Source: Bradyrhizobium sp. LHD-71 (lineage in GTDB: Bacteria > Pseudomonadota > Alphaproteobacteria > Rhizobiales > Xanthobacteraceae). From it: DNA of 64,000 bases. Each line of letters opens with the position of its first letter. The stretch's first letter is position 1. The notes beneath the pieces were generated by a model. That model saw nothing but the letters and a program-made list of their open reading frames with translations, ran no database searches and was not told where the DNA came from. The stretch is taken from the NCBI RefSeq assembly GCF_031157255.1, contig NZ_JAVIFX010000028.1, forward strand, positions 50,245-114,244, written 5' to 3'. Position numbers and translations under genes: made by a program. This document shows, piece by piece, positions 51,816 through 60,426 of the stretch.

Positions 51816-52240
51816 TGGCGACGATGACAGGCGAATCCAGCGCGCCCGCCCGCTCGCCCTTCAGCGCCATCCGCGCGATCGACTACACCGTCATCTTCGT
51901 GCGCGACATGGCGGCGATGCGGCGCTTCTACGAGGACGTGCTCGCCTTGTCCCTGCTGCGCGAGCTGTCGCCGAACTGGATCGAGTATGGCCTCGGCCCC
52001 AACACGCTGGTGCTGGCGAAGCCGGGCCGGACTGCGGCCGATGCGCCGACGCCTGAAGGCAGCGCCTCGCTGCAACTGGCTTTCAAAGTGTCTGCACCCG
52101 AGGTCGACCAATGCGCCGACGAGCTTCTGCGCCAGGGCGTGGCGCTGCTGTCGCCGCCGACGGACCAGCCCTTTGGTCATCGGACGCTGTTCTTCCGCGA
52201 TCCCGACGGCAACCTGCTGGAGGTCTACGCGGAGATCTGA
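51812..52240 (+). CDS. VOC family protein (glyoxalase/dioxygenase fold)
   Basis: 142 residues from the first of two adjacent ATG codons, which overlaps the dehydrogenase stop (ATGA). The VOC motif pair (betaalphabetabetabeta) is visible: DYTVIFVRDMAAMRRFYEDVL and FFRDPDGNLLEVY. The family handles glyoxals, aromatic diols or antibiotics. The tight coupling with the alcohol dehydrogenase suggests they act on one pathway, possibly methylglyoxal or aldehyde detoxification. Confidence 0.88.
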   Translation: MMATMTGESSAPARSPFSAIRAIDYTVIFVRDMAAMRRFYEDVLALSLLRELSPNWIEYGLGPNTLVLAKPGRTAADAPTPEGSASLQLAFKVSAPEVDQCADELLRQGVALLSPPTDQPFGHRTLFFRDPDGNLLEVYAEI

Positions 52241-52465
52241 GGTCACGCGGATGGTACAAATGCCGGGGTCGAGAGCAGATATCCGCTGCAACCTTGGCGC
52301 GGCACTCTCCGCCAAGCCATGCATCACGGCACTGGTGATTTCCGGCCTGTTGGCGTAAAGAGCGCCAGATCAAATCCGGCGTGCGGCCGGGCCGTTGCCG
52401 CGCACGCAGCTTTAGGCGCCTCGGCTCGCTGTGCCGCGCCTGAATTAACCAAGGTTTCCCATCTC

Positions 52466-54415
52466 GTGTCTCTTCCGGCCCTGACCCCGCCGCTCGCCCG
52501 CGCTTTGGCTGAGCGGAACTATGATTCACTGACCCCCGTCCAGCTCGCGGTGCTCGCCCACGAAGCCACCAGCCGCGACCTCCTGGTCTCGGCCCAGACC
52601 GGCTCTGGCAAGACCGTCGCCTATGGGCTCGCGATCGCCAGGAATCTGCTCGATGACGCCGAGCGGTTCGGGCAGGCGGCCGCGCCGCTTGCCCTGATCG
52701 TGGCGCCGACCCGCGAGCTCGCGCTTCAGGTGCAGCGCGAGCTTGCCTGGCTCTATGGGCATGCGGGCGGCCGCGTCGTCTCCTGTGTCGGCGGCATGGA
52801 TCCGCGCCGCGAGCAGCGCGAGCTCGCCGCCGGTGCGCACATCGTCGTCGGCACGCCCGGGCGGCTCTGCGATCATTTGCGCCGCGGCCGGCTCGACATC
52901 TCGGAATTGAAGGCGGTCGTTCTCGACGAGGCCGACGAGATGCTCAATCTCGGTTTCCGCGAGGACATGGAGTTCATTCTCGAGACCACGCCGGAGACGC
53001 GCCGCACCCTGCTGTTCTCGGCGACGTTCCCGCGCGGCATCGTCGCGCTGGCAAGGCAATATCAACGCGACGCGTTCCGGATCGAGGTCGCCGGCGACGA
53101 AGGCGGGCACGCCGACATCGAGTATCGCGCGATCCGGATCGCACCTGGCGATATCGAGCACGCCGTCGTCAACATGCTCCGCTTCTATGAGGCGCCGAGC
53201 GCGCTGGTGTTCTGCAGCACGCGCGATGCCGTCAGGCATCTGCAGGCGGCGCTGCTCGAGCGCGGCTTTTCCGTGGTCGCGCTGTCGGGCGAGCTGACGC
53301 AGAACGAGCGCACCATGGCGCTGCAGTCGCTCCGCGACGGACGTTCCCGTGTTTGCGTTGCGACCGACGTTGCCGCCCGCGGCATCGATCTGCCGAGCCT
53401 CGACCTCGTCATCCATGCCGATCTGCCCAATGACGCCGAGGTGATGCAGCATCGCTCCGGCCGTACCGGGCGCGCGGGCCGCAAGGGCACCAGCGTTCTT
53501 CTCGTGCCGCCGGCACGGCGGCGGCGCGCCGAGCTGCTGCTCAATGTTTCCGGCATCGATGCGGACTGGGGCACCGCGCCGCAGGCCGACGAAATCCGCA
53601 AGCTCGACCACGCCCGCATGAAGGACGTGTTGTTCACGGAGGAGACGACGCCGGACGATCTGGTGCTGGCGCAGGCGCTGTTGGCCGAGCGGTCGGCGGA
53701 GGACATCGCCGCCGCGCTGGCGCGGCTTTATCGGGCACGGCTGCCGTCCCCCGAAGACATCCTCGATCCCGGCGAACGCAGCGGCAAGCCGCGGGAGGAT
53801 CGCGGTCGCGACAAATTTCAAGGTGCGGATGACGAGGATCGTCCTGGCAAGTCGCGATCGAAGCCCGGCAAGGGATCGTCGAAGCACAATATGGCAGAGG
53901 GCAGCGTCTGGTTCCGCGCCGCGATCGGTCGGCGCAAGAATGCGGAGGCGCGCTGGCTGCTGCCGATGATCTGCCGCCGCGGCGGCATCGACAAGCGCGA
54001 CATCGGCGCCATCAAGATCATGGACACCACCACCGAGTTCGAGATTTCCGAGCGCGTGGCGGAGTCCTTCGCCGCCAAGATCAAGCGTCCGGACAAGGAA
54101 GACAGCATCCGCATCGAGCCGATGGCGGAGGCGCCGCAGCGGCAGGCGCCGTCGGAGGAGAGGTCATATACGCCCCGGCGCGAGAGCGCCGATGCCGATC
54201 GCCGCCCGCGTCGTGAAGATCGCGCACGCGACACAAAAGCATTCAAGCCGCGCGACAAGGCTCACGGCGAGCGCGGTCCGAGAGTCGACGAGGCTCCTTC
54301 CTTCGGAAGGAAGAACAAGCAGCGAAACAAGCCGGCCCACGCGGAGCCTTCAGTCACGCCATGGCCCGTCAAGGGTGCGGGAGGCAAGAAGGCGAAGAAG
54401 AAGCGTCGCGGGTGA
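52466..54415 (+). CDS. DEAD-box RNA helicase with DbpA-type C-terminal domain
   Basis: 649 residues from the GTG at 52466; the frame is open back to 52319 but that part is not like the family. Motif I is AQTGSGKT (43-50), DEAD is at 154-157, SAT follows, and motif VI is HRSGRTGRAGR. The DbpA/CsdA-type RNA-binding domain begins near 475 (GSVWFRAAIGRR) and is followed by a basic, Arg/Lys-rich tail. It probably remodels structured RNA in cold or ribosome assembly, as DeaD/CsdA. It is transcribed alone. Confidence 0.9.
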   Translation: MSLPALTPPLARALAERNYDSLTPVQLAVLAHEATSRDLLVSAQTGSGKTVAYGLAIARNLLDDAERFGQAAAPLALIVAPTRELALQVQRELAWLYGHAGGRVVSCVGGMDPRREQRELAAGAHIVVGTPGRLCDHLRRGRLDISELKAVVLDEADEMLNLGFREDMEFILETTPETRRTLLFSATFPRGIVALARQYQRDAFRIEVAGDEGGHADIEYRAIRIAPGDIEHAVVNMLRFYEAPSALVFCSTRDAVRHLQAALLERGFSVVALSGELTQNERTMALQSLRDGRSRVCVATDVAARGIDLPSLDLVIHADLPNDAEVMQHRSGRTGRAGRKGTSVLLVPPARRRRAELLLNVSGIDADWGTAPQADEIRKLDHARMKDVLFTEETTPDDLVLAQALLAERSAEDIAAALARLYRARLPSPEDILDPGERSGKPREDRGRDKFQGADDEDRPGKSRSKPGKGSSKHNMAEGSVWFRAAIGRRKNAEARWLLPMICRRGGIDKRDIGAIKIMDTTTEFEISERVAESFAAKIKRPDKEDSIRIEPMAEAPQRQAPSEERSYTPRRESADADRRPRREDRARDTKAFKPRDKAHGERGPRVDEAPSFGRKNKQRNKPAHAEPSVTPWPVKGAGGKKAKKKRRG

Positions 54416-54490
54416 GCCTCGTCATCCAGTCCGGACGGCAATGATGCCGCCGGATCGCACCGGCGACATCATCGGAAAAGTCCGGTGGGC

Positions 54491-54784
54491 TCAGCGGCCG
54501 CCGCCGCCACCACCACCGCCACCTCCGCCGCCGCCACCACCGGCGTCATGCAGCACCGAATTGTAGCGCGGGTCGGTCTGCTTCATGTAGACGGGCGAGA
54601 TATCGGGAGCGGTACGAGCGCGCCGTCCGCCCTGGTTCGGCACCTCGACCAGACCGGCACAGCCCTCGAAGAAGGCGAACTCGCAGCCGTAGGCCCGGTA
54701 CTGCGTGGCGTTGGCACTGGTCGCGCTGAACGCGGCCGTCGCAGCGAATGCAATCAAAGCAACTTTCGACAATGTGAGCTTCAT
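54491..54784 (-). CDS. Small secreted protein with poly-glycine tail
   Basis: 97 residues from the ATG at 54784. A signal peptide ends at SANA, then TQYRAYGCEFAFFEGCAG with two cysteines. The last 17 residues are glycine except for the final arginine. The tail is encoded by a run of GGC/GGT/GGA codons at about 54494-54540. The function is unknown. Similar small secreted proteins with a tail may be cell-surface linkers. Confidence 0.72.
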   Translation of the reverse strand: MKLTLSKVALIAFAATAAFSATSANATQYRAYGCEFAFFEGCAGLVEVPNQGGRRARTAPDISPVYMKQTDPRYNSVLHDAGGGGGGGGGGGGGGGR

Positions 54785-54907
54785 GGAAGGTCTCCAGTCT
54801 CGGTTCGGCGAGACCGGAACGGTCCGCACGTTTCTTCGACGGAGGCCGGCCGAAGCCGGTTCGAGCGGGCGGCTTCACGCCCGCGTGAGCCGCGACCGGG
54901 AAGGGCG

Positions 54908-55414
54908 TCACGCCGCAGCGAGATCGCGAAGCATGTAGGTCGCGCCCTCGCCGTAGGAGGCGAGCTTCGTACGCAATTCCGCGTCTGCCGCCACGGGCCG
55001 AAAGCCGAGGCGTTGCCACAGCGGCTGCGTGGCATAGACCGAGACCAGCGCCAGCGCCGTGATGCCGGATGCGCGCGCGAGTTGCTCGATCATCGCGATA
55101 TAGGCGCGTGCGACACCGCCGCGGGCGTCGGGCAGCACGGCGACATCATGCACGTAGAGGCAGTCCGCATCGTGGGGCAATCCAGTGAGGAAGCCGTCGA
55201 GCGGTGGAATCCGATGTTGCTTCCAGGGATGGGCGAGCCCGTAGCCGACGATCGCTTCGTCCGCAGCGAGCACGCGGCATCCATCGGGACAAAGCCGCAT
55301 CTTCTCCGCGAGCACGTCGGTTCGCTCGAACAGACCAGGATGGATTCGCGCCGCGATCGCGCTGATCGCAGCGAGATCGGACGCGCGTGCGGGACGCCAA
55401 TGCGGCTTGCTCAT
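54908..55414 (-). CDS. GNAT family N-acetyltransferase
   Basis: 168 residues from the ATG at 55414; a TTG three codons upstream is not preferred. The GNAT fold is shown by RPARASDLAAISAIAARIHP at the N-terminus and the acetyl-CoA loop VLPDARGGVARAYI, followed by VSVYATQPLWQRLGF. The acceptor is unknown. It ends 124 bases before the poly-glycine gene start. It starts 22 bases after the stop of the DJ-1/PfpI gene upstream on the same strand, so these two may form an operon. Confidence 0.85.
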   Translation of the reverse strand: MSKPHWRPARASDLAAISAIAARIHPGLFERTDVLAEKMRLCPDGCRVLAADEAIVGYGLAHPWKQHRIPPLDGFLTGLPHDADCLYVHDVAVLPDARGGVARAYIAMIEQLARASGITALALVSVYATQPLWQRLGFRPVAADAELRTKLASYGEGATYMLRDLAAA

Positions 55415-55436
55415 GTCGAACAAATCTTTACTGCCG

Positions 55437-56570
55437 CTATCGCGGATATTCTAGCTGCATCGCCACGAAGTCGGCCGTGCGCGATCCATAGCGCGTCTCG
55501 ATCGCGCGCAGCGTCTCGTCCAGTGCCTGCGCTGGCGGCGAGGTGACGGTATCCGGCAGCGTCTGGTGTGCCGGCCAATCGTCGGCGATCCGCTCCGGCA
55601 GGATGCCGAGACCGCCGCGGCTCTTCTGAACCTGCGGCGTGGCGGCGAAGGTGAGGGCGCGCGAGCGATAGGTTCGCGACCATGCATCGGCGATCAGCGC
55701 GAGTGAGACCTCGTCGATGCCGGGCGTCAAGGCGATGCCGAGCTGCTCGCGGTTCCAGAACGCGAGCGTGTTCGCGATTGCGGTCAGCGCGAAGGGGCGC
55801 GTGAAGCTGAAGGCGTCGCTGCGGTGGCGCGCATCCCACGCCGCAAGGCCGATCTCGCGGGCGACCGCCTCGGCCTTGGCCCGGCCGGCGATCGCCTCGA
55901 TCAAGGTGAGGGCCATCGGCATGGATGCGGTGATGCCGGTGGTCGTCGCGACGCCCTGGTCGACGACCAGTCTGCGATCCGGCGCATAGCGGATCGTCGT
56001 ATGCTTCTGGAGGTCGCGCACGGAATACCAATGCGTCGTGGCCCGCTTGCCGTCGAGCAGCCCGGTCTTGGCAACGACGGTGGCGCCGACGCAGACGCCG
56101 ATCACGATCGCGCCCTTGCCGGCCTGGCTCCTGATCCATTGCAGGACCGCTGCGTCGTCGTCGCGGCTCATCGCGGGCACGATGACGTAGTCGGCGCCGT
56201 CGGGGTGTGCTGCATCGAAGGCGGCGATGGTCGCGTGCGGCTGCACCTTGAGCGCAGGATAGAGCGTGACGGGCCCGGGCTGCGTCGCCAAGGTGAGGAC
56301 GTCGGCGATGTCGGCGCGTGCGAGGATGCCGTAGGGCATGAGATAGTCGGTGGTCTCGCTCATGTCGTTGATGCCGACGATGGCGATCAAGGGGCGCTTT
56401 CGTTTCGGCGGTTTCAACGCGGCCAGCGTCGCCGCGGCTTCCTCGCTGGAGATCGCAGACGCGGTTCCCGATGATGGCGCGCCGGGCAGCAGAAGCAGCC
56501 ATGTTCCGCCGATCGCGGCAAGCAGTGCCACGCCGCCGACTACGGTCCAGCCCAGAATGCGCCAGCTCAT
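55437..56570 (-). CDS. Membrane-anchored DJ-1/PfpI domain protein
   Basis: 377 residues from the ATG at 56570. A membrane segment is at about 6-28 (WTVVGGVALLAAIGGTWLLLL), followed by a linker. Then comes a DJ-1/PfpI domain (about 60-230) with the nucleophile-elbow GVCVGATVVA and a conserved TTTGITASM. The remaining 140 residues are helical with no HTH. The closest soluble families are GlxA-type regulators with AraC ends; here the regulator end is missing and the protein is anchored, so the role is unclear (chaperone or amidase-like in the periplasm). Confidence 0.82.
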   Translation of the reverse strand: MSWRILGWTVVGGVALLAAIGGTWLLLLPGAPSSGTASAISSEEAAATLAALKPPKRKRPLIAIVGINDMSETTDYLMPYGILARADIADVLTLATQPGPVTLYPALKVQPHATIAAFDAAHPDGADYVIVPAMSRDDDAAVLQWIRSQAGKGAIVIGVCVGATVVAKTGLLDGKRATTHWYSVRDLQKHTTIRYAPDRRLVVDQGVATTTGITASMPMALTLIEAIAGRAKAEAVAREIGLAAWDARHRSDAFSFTRPFALTAIANTLAFWNREQLGIALTPGIDEVSLALIADAWSRTYRSRALTFAATPQVQKSRGGLGILPERIADDWPAHQTLPDTVTSPPAQALDETLRAIETRYGSRTADFVAMQLEYPR

Positions 56571-56701
56571 GATGATGTCACCCGCTCGTCGTCTCACGCG
56601 GCGCGGAAGCTAGCCGCTCGCGGCTACTTCAGGAATGACGCAAATCCGGCAAAAGCGGCCATGCCGCGCGACGATCGACACGGTCGCCTGCGCTTTCGAG
56701 A

Positions 56702-57256
56702 TTAGCGCAGCCCCTCATACACCATCAGCCCGCGTGCGATCTGCAGTTTGCGGATTGCGCGCGGCAGCAGCTTCTCCGGCTGATGCAGATAGCGCCATGA
56801 GGTGAGGGTGAAGGCACCGAGCGTGCCGCATTCATCGTCGAACGGTGCCAGCACGCCGGTCACGCTGACGGGTGTGTGCGGGCGGGCGTTGAAGGGAAGC
56901 AGCAGCAGCTCGAGATGCGCCTTGCTGCCGTCCTCGCGCGCGGCGGTGAGGCCGGCGATTGCGCCCAGCGTCTCGTCGGCGACAATGGTGGTGATCTCCT
57001 CGATCTCGCCGCGGGTTTCCGGCGTGAACAGCGCCGCAAAGCTCCGGTCCTTGAGGTCGCCCCCGGCGAGCGCGCAGACCCGCGTGCCGGCCACGCGGAA
57101 CGGGAAGCCGAGATTGGGCTCGCAGGACAGCACGAAGATGTCGCTGAGCAGATCGCGGACGGCAGCCGGGTCGATGTCGGCCCGATCAGGGGCCCGCGCG
57201 GTGCCACGCTTCTTGTCCCAATACGCGAAGAACGCGCGGCTCGACGGATGTTTCAT
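56702..57256 (-). CDS. PAS_5 domain protein
   Basis: 184 residues. The PAS_5 fold occupies nearly the whole protein: FFAYWDKKRG at the start, then VLSCEPNLGFPFRVAGTRV, and the C-terminal LTSWRYLHQPEKLLPRAIRKLQI. Such single-domain proteins are common in alphaproteobacteria and may work as small sensors in regulation; a ligand is not known. The start is about 150 bases from a candidate CtrA site. Confidence 0.85.
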   Translation of the reverse strand: MKHPSSRAFFAYWDKKRGTARAPDRADIDPAAVRDLLSDIFVLSCEPNLGFPFRVAGTRVCALAGGDLKDRSFAALFTPETRGEIEEITTIVADETLGAIAGLTAAREDGSKAHLELLLLPFNARPHTPVSVTGVLAPFDDECGTLGAFTLTSWRYLHQPEKLLPRAIRKLQIARGLMVYEGLR

Positions 57257-57591
57257 GACTGAACGCTAACCCCGGGGTGCAACCCCACGGGACAACCCTG
57301 TCCCGCTTCAGTGCACCCGCGATCCCTTTGGTTGTTGTGCAGGAGGGGATTTGCAGCGTCCATGCCGCGGGCGTGTTTTAGGCCCCCTGGGAGCTTTCTT
57401 TGCACCGTTAACGTTAAATTAACTATGCGCTTCCCGCCGGCAGCCCCGCTGCTATGGTGACCGCGGACGCAAGCCCCGCCGGTTTTCCAGGTTCTCGGCG
57501 AGGCTTGTACACAGGGCGTCAAACAGTTTGGTCACGGGCCGCGGGGAGGGGTGGGGATACACCTTATTCCTTGGAGTACCGGAAGACCGAC
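57257..57591. other. Divergent promoter region with CtrA site
   Basis: 335 bases between the PAS_5 and rhomboid genes. It holds the CtrA-type site at 57408-57423. The frame of the rhomboid gene extends back through part of it, but the coding region starts at 57592. Confidence 0.5.
57408..57423. promoter_or_regulatory. Full CtrA-type binding site
   Basis: TTAA-cgttaaa-TTAAC matches the CtrA consensus TTAA-N7-TTAAC at every defined base. It lies between divergent genes, 152 bases from the PAS_5 start and 168 from the rhomboid start. Confidence 0.6.
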
Positions 57592-58503
57592 ATGGACAGG
57601 CAGGGCTCCCCAGGGGCCCTGCCTTTTCCTCTTGTGCACTTGCGCAGGGGCGGCAAAGGCGACTATCTCCAAGCATGTCGCTCCGATCGCGCTGAAAGCG
57701 AAGCTGCCTTGGATTCCCCGCCAAATTCTCCGCCGCAGGAGTCTCCGGATCTGCCGGCCGTCCAGGAGAAGGCTCCGCGCGAGCCGATCCTGACACTGCC
57801 GGCGGCGCTGACCGCCTATATCGTTCTGCTCGCGGTGATCCATCTGCGGGTGCTGCTGCCGCCGGAGCTCGAGAACTGGACCATCGACGTCTTCGGCTTC
57901 ATCCCGAAGCGGTACGATTCCTCGCTACTGAATCTGCAGATCCCGGGCGGGACGGGGGCGAAGGTCTGGACCTTCGTCACCTATTCGCTGTTGCACGCCA
58001 ATCTGACCCATCTCGGCTTCAACCTGCTGTGGCTGTTGCCGTTCGGCAGCGCGCTGGCGCGGCGGTTCGGGGCCGTCAGGTTCTTCGTGTTCATGGCGGT
58101 GACGGCGGCGGCCGGCGCGCTCGCCCATCTCATCACCCATGAGCATGCGGTTGCGCCAATGATCGGCGCCTCGGCTTCGGTGTCCGGCGCAATGGCGGCG
58201 GCGATCCGCTTCGCCTTCGCCCGCGGCAGCTTTCTCTCGTTCAGCCGCTCGGACGCCGCTACCGCCGCGAAGGTTCCGGCGCTGCCGCTGTCGCGCGCGC
58301 TGCGCGACGGGCGCGTGGTCGGCTTCCTCGCGGTCTGGTTCGGCGTCAACATCATTTTCGGTCTCGGCGCGATCGGCGTCGATGCGGAGACAACGAGCGT
58401 GGCCTGGCAGGCGCATATCGGCGGCTTTTTCGCAGGGCTCCTGCTGTTCGCGCTGTTCGATCCCGTGCCGCGCGTGCGAAGCGATGCTGCGGATGCGTCA
58501 TAA
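57592..58503 (+). CDS. Rhomboid-family intramembrane serine protease
   Basis: 303 residues from the ATG at 57592 (ggaaga upstream). A 75-residue Pro-rich cytoplasmic lead is followed by six membrane segments. The rhomboid motif GASASVSG has the probable nucleophile at S194, and the catalytic His is H275 in AWQAHIGGF. It cleaves membrane helices; the target is unknown. A candidate CtrA site lies upstream. The motif differs from the usual GASG in having A-S-V inserted before the glycine. Confidence 0.85.
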   Translation: MDRQGSPGALPFPLVHLRRGGKGDYLQACRSDRAESEAALDSPPNSPPQESPDLPAVQEKAPREPILTLPAALTAYIVLLAVIHLRVLLPPELENWTIDVFGFIPKRYDSSLLNLQIPGGTGAKVWTFVTYSLLHANLTHLGFNLLWLLPFGSALARRFGAVRFFVFMAVTAAAGALAHLITHEHAVAPMIGASASVSGAMAAAIRFAFARGSFLSFSRSDAATAAKVPALPLSRALRDGRVVGFLAVWFGVNIIFGLGAIGVDAETTSVAWQAHIGGFFAGLLLFALFDPVPRVRSDAADAS

Positions 58504-58715
58504 CGCGACGTTTCAGACCATATTTGAAGCGGCGCTTGCAGCGCCGCCCGAATTCATCCATCATTCCCCGGAAGAATGTTCCGAAGCGGCAAGCCCATAG
58601 CGGCAGCGCTTCGCAAAGCGCACGAGCGTGAAACCGGCGCTGTAACTGTTAGTTGAAGACTCGCGAACAAGTCCGGACCGCCGAACGCGAACGGCTCCGA
58701 TTCTGGGAGGCGACA
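58504..58715. other. Spacer with a GC-rich hairpin
   Basis: 212 bases. gcggcgc-ttgca-gcgccgc at 58529-58547 forms a strong hairpin 26 bases after the rhomboid stop but without a T-run, so it may stabilise the message end or end transcription weakly. The CBS gene's gggaggcg ribosome binding site is at the right end. Confidence 0.4.
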
Positions 58716-59144
58716 ATGACGGTACGTTCCATTCTCAGTACCAAGGGCCATCAGATCATGAGCGTCGAGCCCGACGCCAAGTTGTCGGCCGCGGTCAAGC
58801 TGCTGGGCGAAAAGAAGATCGGTGCGGTGCTGGTGATGAACCAGAGCCGGCTCGAAGGCATCCTGTCCGAGCGCGACATCGTGCGCGTGCTCGGCGAGCG
58901 CGGCGCCAGCGTGCTGGATGAACCGGTTGCCCAGGTCATGACTCGCAAGGTCGTCACCTGCAAGGAGACCGATACGGTCGCCGAGCTCATGGAAACGATG
59001 ACCACGGGCAAGTTCCGCCATCTGCCCGTGATCGACAACGGCAAGGTGGTGGGCCTGATCTCGATCGGCGACATCGTCAAGCGCCGCGTCCAGGAATACG
59101 AGTCCGAGCAGGAAGCCCTGCGCGACTACATCAAGACCGCCTGA
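58716..59144 (+). CDS. Tandem CBS domain protein
   Basis: 142 residues with two CBS modules (about 8-65 and 75-135): GAVLVMNQSRLEGILSERDIVR and RHLPVIDNGKVVGLISIGDIV are the paired motifs. CBS pairs bind adenosine nucleotides and act as energy or ligand sensors, often in trans. Such short stand-alone proteins are common in alphaproteobacteria. It is convergent with the patatin gene, stops 7 bases apart. Confidence 0.9.
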   Translation: MTVRSILSTKGHQIMSVEPDAKLSAAVKLLGEKKIGAVLVMNQSRLEGILSERDIVRVLGERGASVLDEPVAQVMTRKVVTCKETDTVAELMETMTTGKFRHLPVIDNGKVVGLISIGDIVKRRVQEYESEQEALRDYIKTA

Positions 59145-59151
59145 TCGGATC

Positions 59152-60192
59152 TCACTCTTGTGCGGTGGGCGCTGCCCCTTCAGGCGGCGGCGCCAGCACG
59201 TGGATCGCCTCCTGGATCGAGTCCAACGCGCGCTCGGCGGCGCGCGTGCCGTGCGCGATCAGGTCCTCGGAGCGGTGGAAGTCGAACCAGCCGAACTGGC
59301 CGACGCGCGGTGTGATCAACAGGTCGGGCGGATCGCCGGCAAGGCGGGCGCGCGTGATGCGGTCCTGCATGATGTTGAAGGCATCCACCATCACCGAGGA
59401 GATGCCGGGCCGTCCGCCGCCGCCGAAGAACTCGCGCTTCATGGTCTTCTCGGGTGAGAAAAATCGCGGAAAGCGCCGCTTGGCAGTCGACACTTCGGGT
59501 ACGACTGCCACTGGCGCGGGCATCGCGCCGTGCGAATAGATCGTCGTGGAATGGGTGAAGATGTCGCTGGAAAGATTTGCGGCGATGACGATTTCGGCGC
59601 CGAGCGCGCGGGCGGCCGAGACCGGCACCGGATTGACCAGCGCGCCGTCGACCAGCCAACGGTCGCCGATCAGCACGGGCGCGAAGATGCCGGGCAGCGC
59701 ATAGGAGGCGCGCATCGCATCGACCACGCGGCCGCGCGTCAGCCAGATCTCGTGGCCGGTGCGGACCTCGGTCGCCACGGCGGCGAACTTGATCGGGAGG
59801 TCCTCGATCAGGGCCTGCCCGACCGCCTCCTCGAGCCGGGTTGCCAATTTCTCGCCCCCGAGCAGGCCGGAGCCGTTGAGGCGGATATCGAGATAGCCGA
59901 GGATGTTGCGCATGCCCTGCAGGCTGCGCCCCCAATCTTCGAACGTATCGAGCCGGCCGGCCGCATGGAGTCCGCCGACCACGGCGCCGATGGAGGTGCC
60001 GACCACGACGTCGGGCACGATCCCATTGGCGATCAGAGTTCTGATGATCCCGATATGGGCAAAGCCGCGCGCCGCGCCGCCGCCGAGGGCAAGGCCGATG
60101 ACCGGCCGGCGGGTGGTGCCGAGCCCCACCTTCTCCCCCGCTTTTTCCCCATTGGAGCCGTTCGCGCCCCGACCCTTCAAAATATCCAGCAC
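59152..60192 (-). CDS. Patatin-like phospholipase (RssA/NTE type)
   Basis: 346 residues from the GTG at 60192, chosen because aggagag lies at ideal spacing before it. The patatin core has the oxyanion GGGAARG (37-43), the nucleophile S67 in GTSIG, and DGALVNPVP with the catalytic Asp near 190. It should hydrolyse phospholipid or lysophospholipid acyl bonds. It lacks a membrane segment or nucleotide-binding domain, unlike eukaryotic NTE. Function in the cell is unknown. Confidence 0.9.
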   Translation of the reverse strand: MLDILKGRGANGSNGEKAGEKVGLGTTRRPVIGLALGGGAARGFAHIGIIRTLIANGIVPDVVVGTSIGAVVGGLHAAGRLDTFEDWGRSLQGMRNILGYLDIRLNGSGLLGGEKLATRLEEAVGQALIEDLPIKFAAVATEVRTGHEIWLTRGRVVDAMRASYALPGIFAPVLIGDRWLVDGALVNPVPVSAARALGAEIVIAANLSSDIFTHSTTIYSHGAMPAPVAVVPEVSTAKRRFPRFFSPEKTMKREFFGGGGRPGISSVMVDAFNIMQDRITRARLAGDPPDLLITPRVGQFGWFDFHRSEDLIAHGTRAAERALDSIQEAIHVLAPPPEGAAPTAQE

Positions 60193-60426
60193 CGAAAAAC
60201 TCTCCTGCCCGGGCCAGCCCTCACACCAGAGTAGGCGCCGGACCTCCGCTCCGCCATAACGAGGGTGAAGCATGGTTTATACCGTTCGGGAAGCAGGGGG
60301 CAGCAGTGTGGCGACGGCTGGTCGTCCTCGGCCAATCACGCAGGCGTCAATCGGGTTCCCGAGAACCGTATTTCCTGGGGGTTCCGAGGCTTGAATTTGC
60401 CGCGTTTTCGGTGAAAAGCAGGAGGC

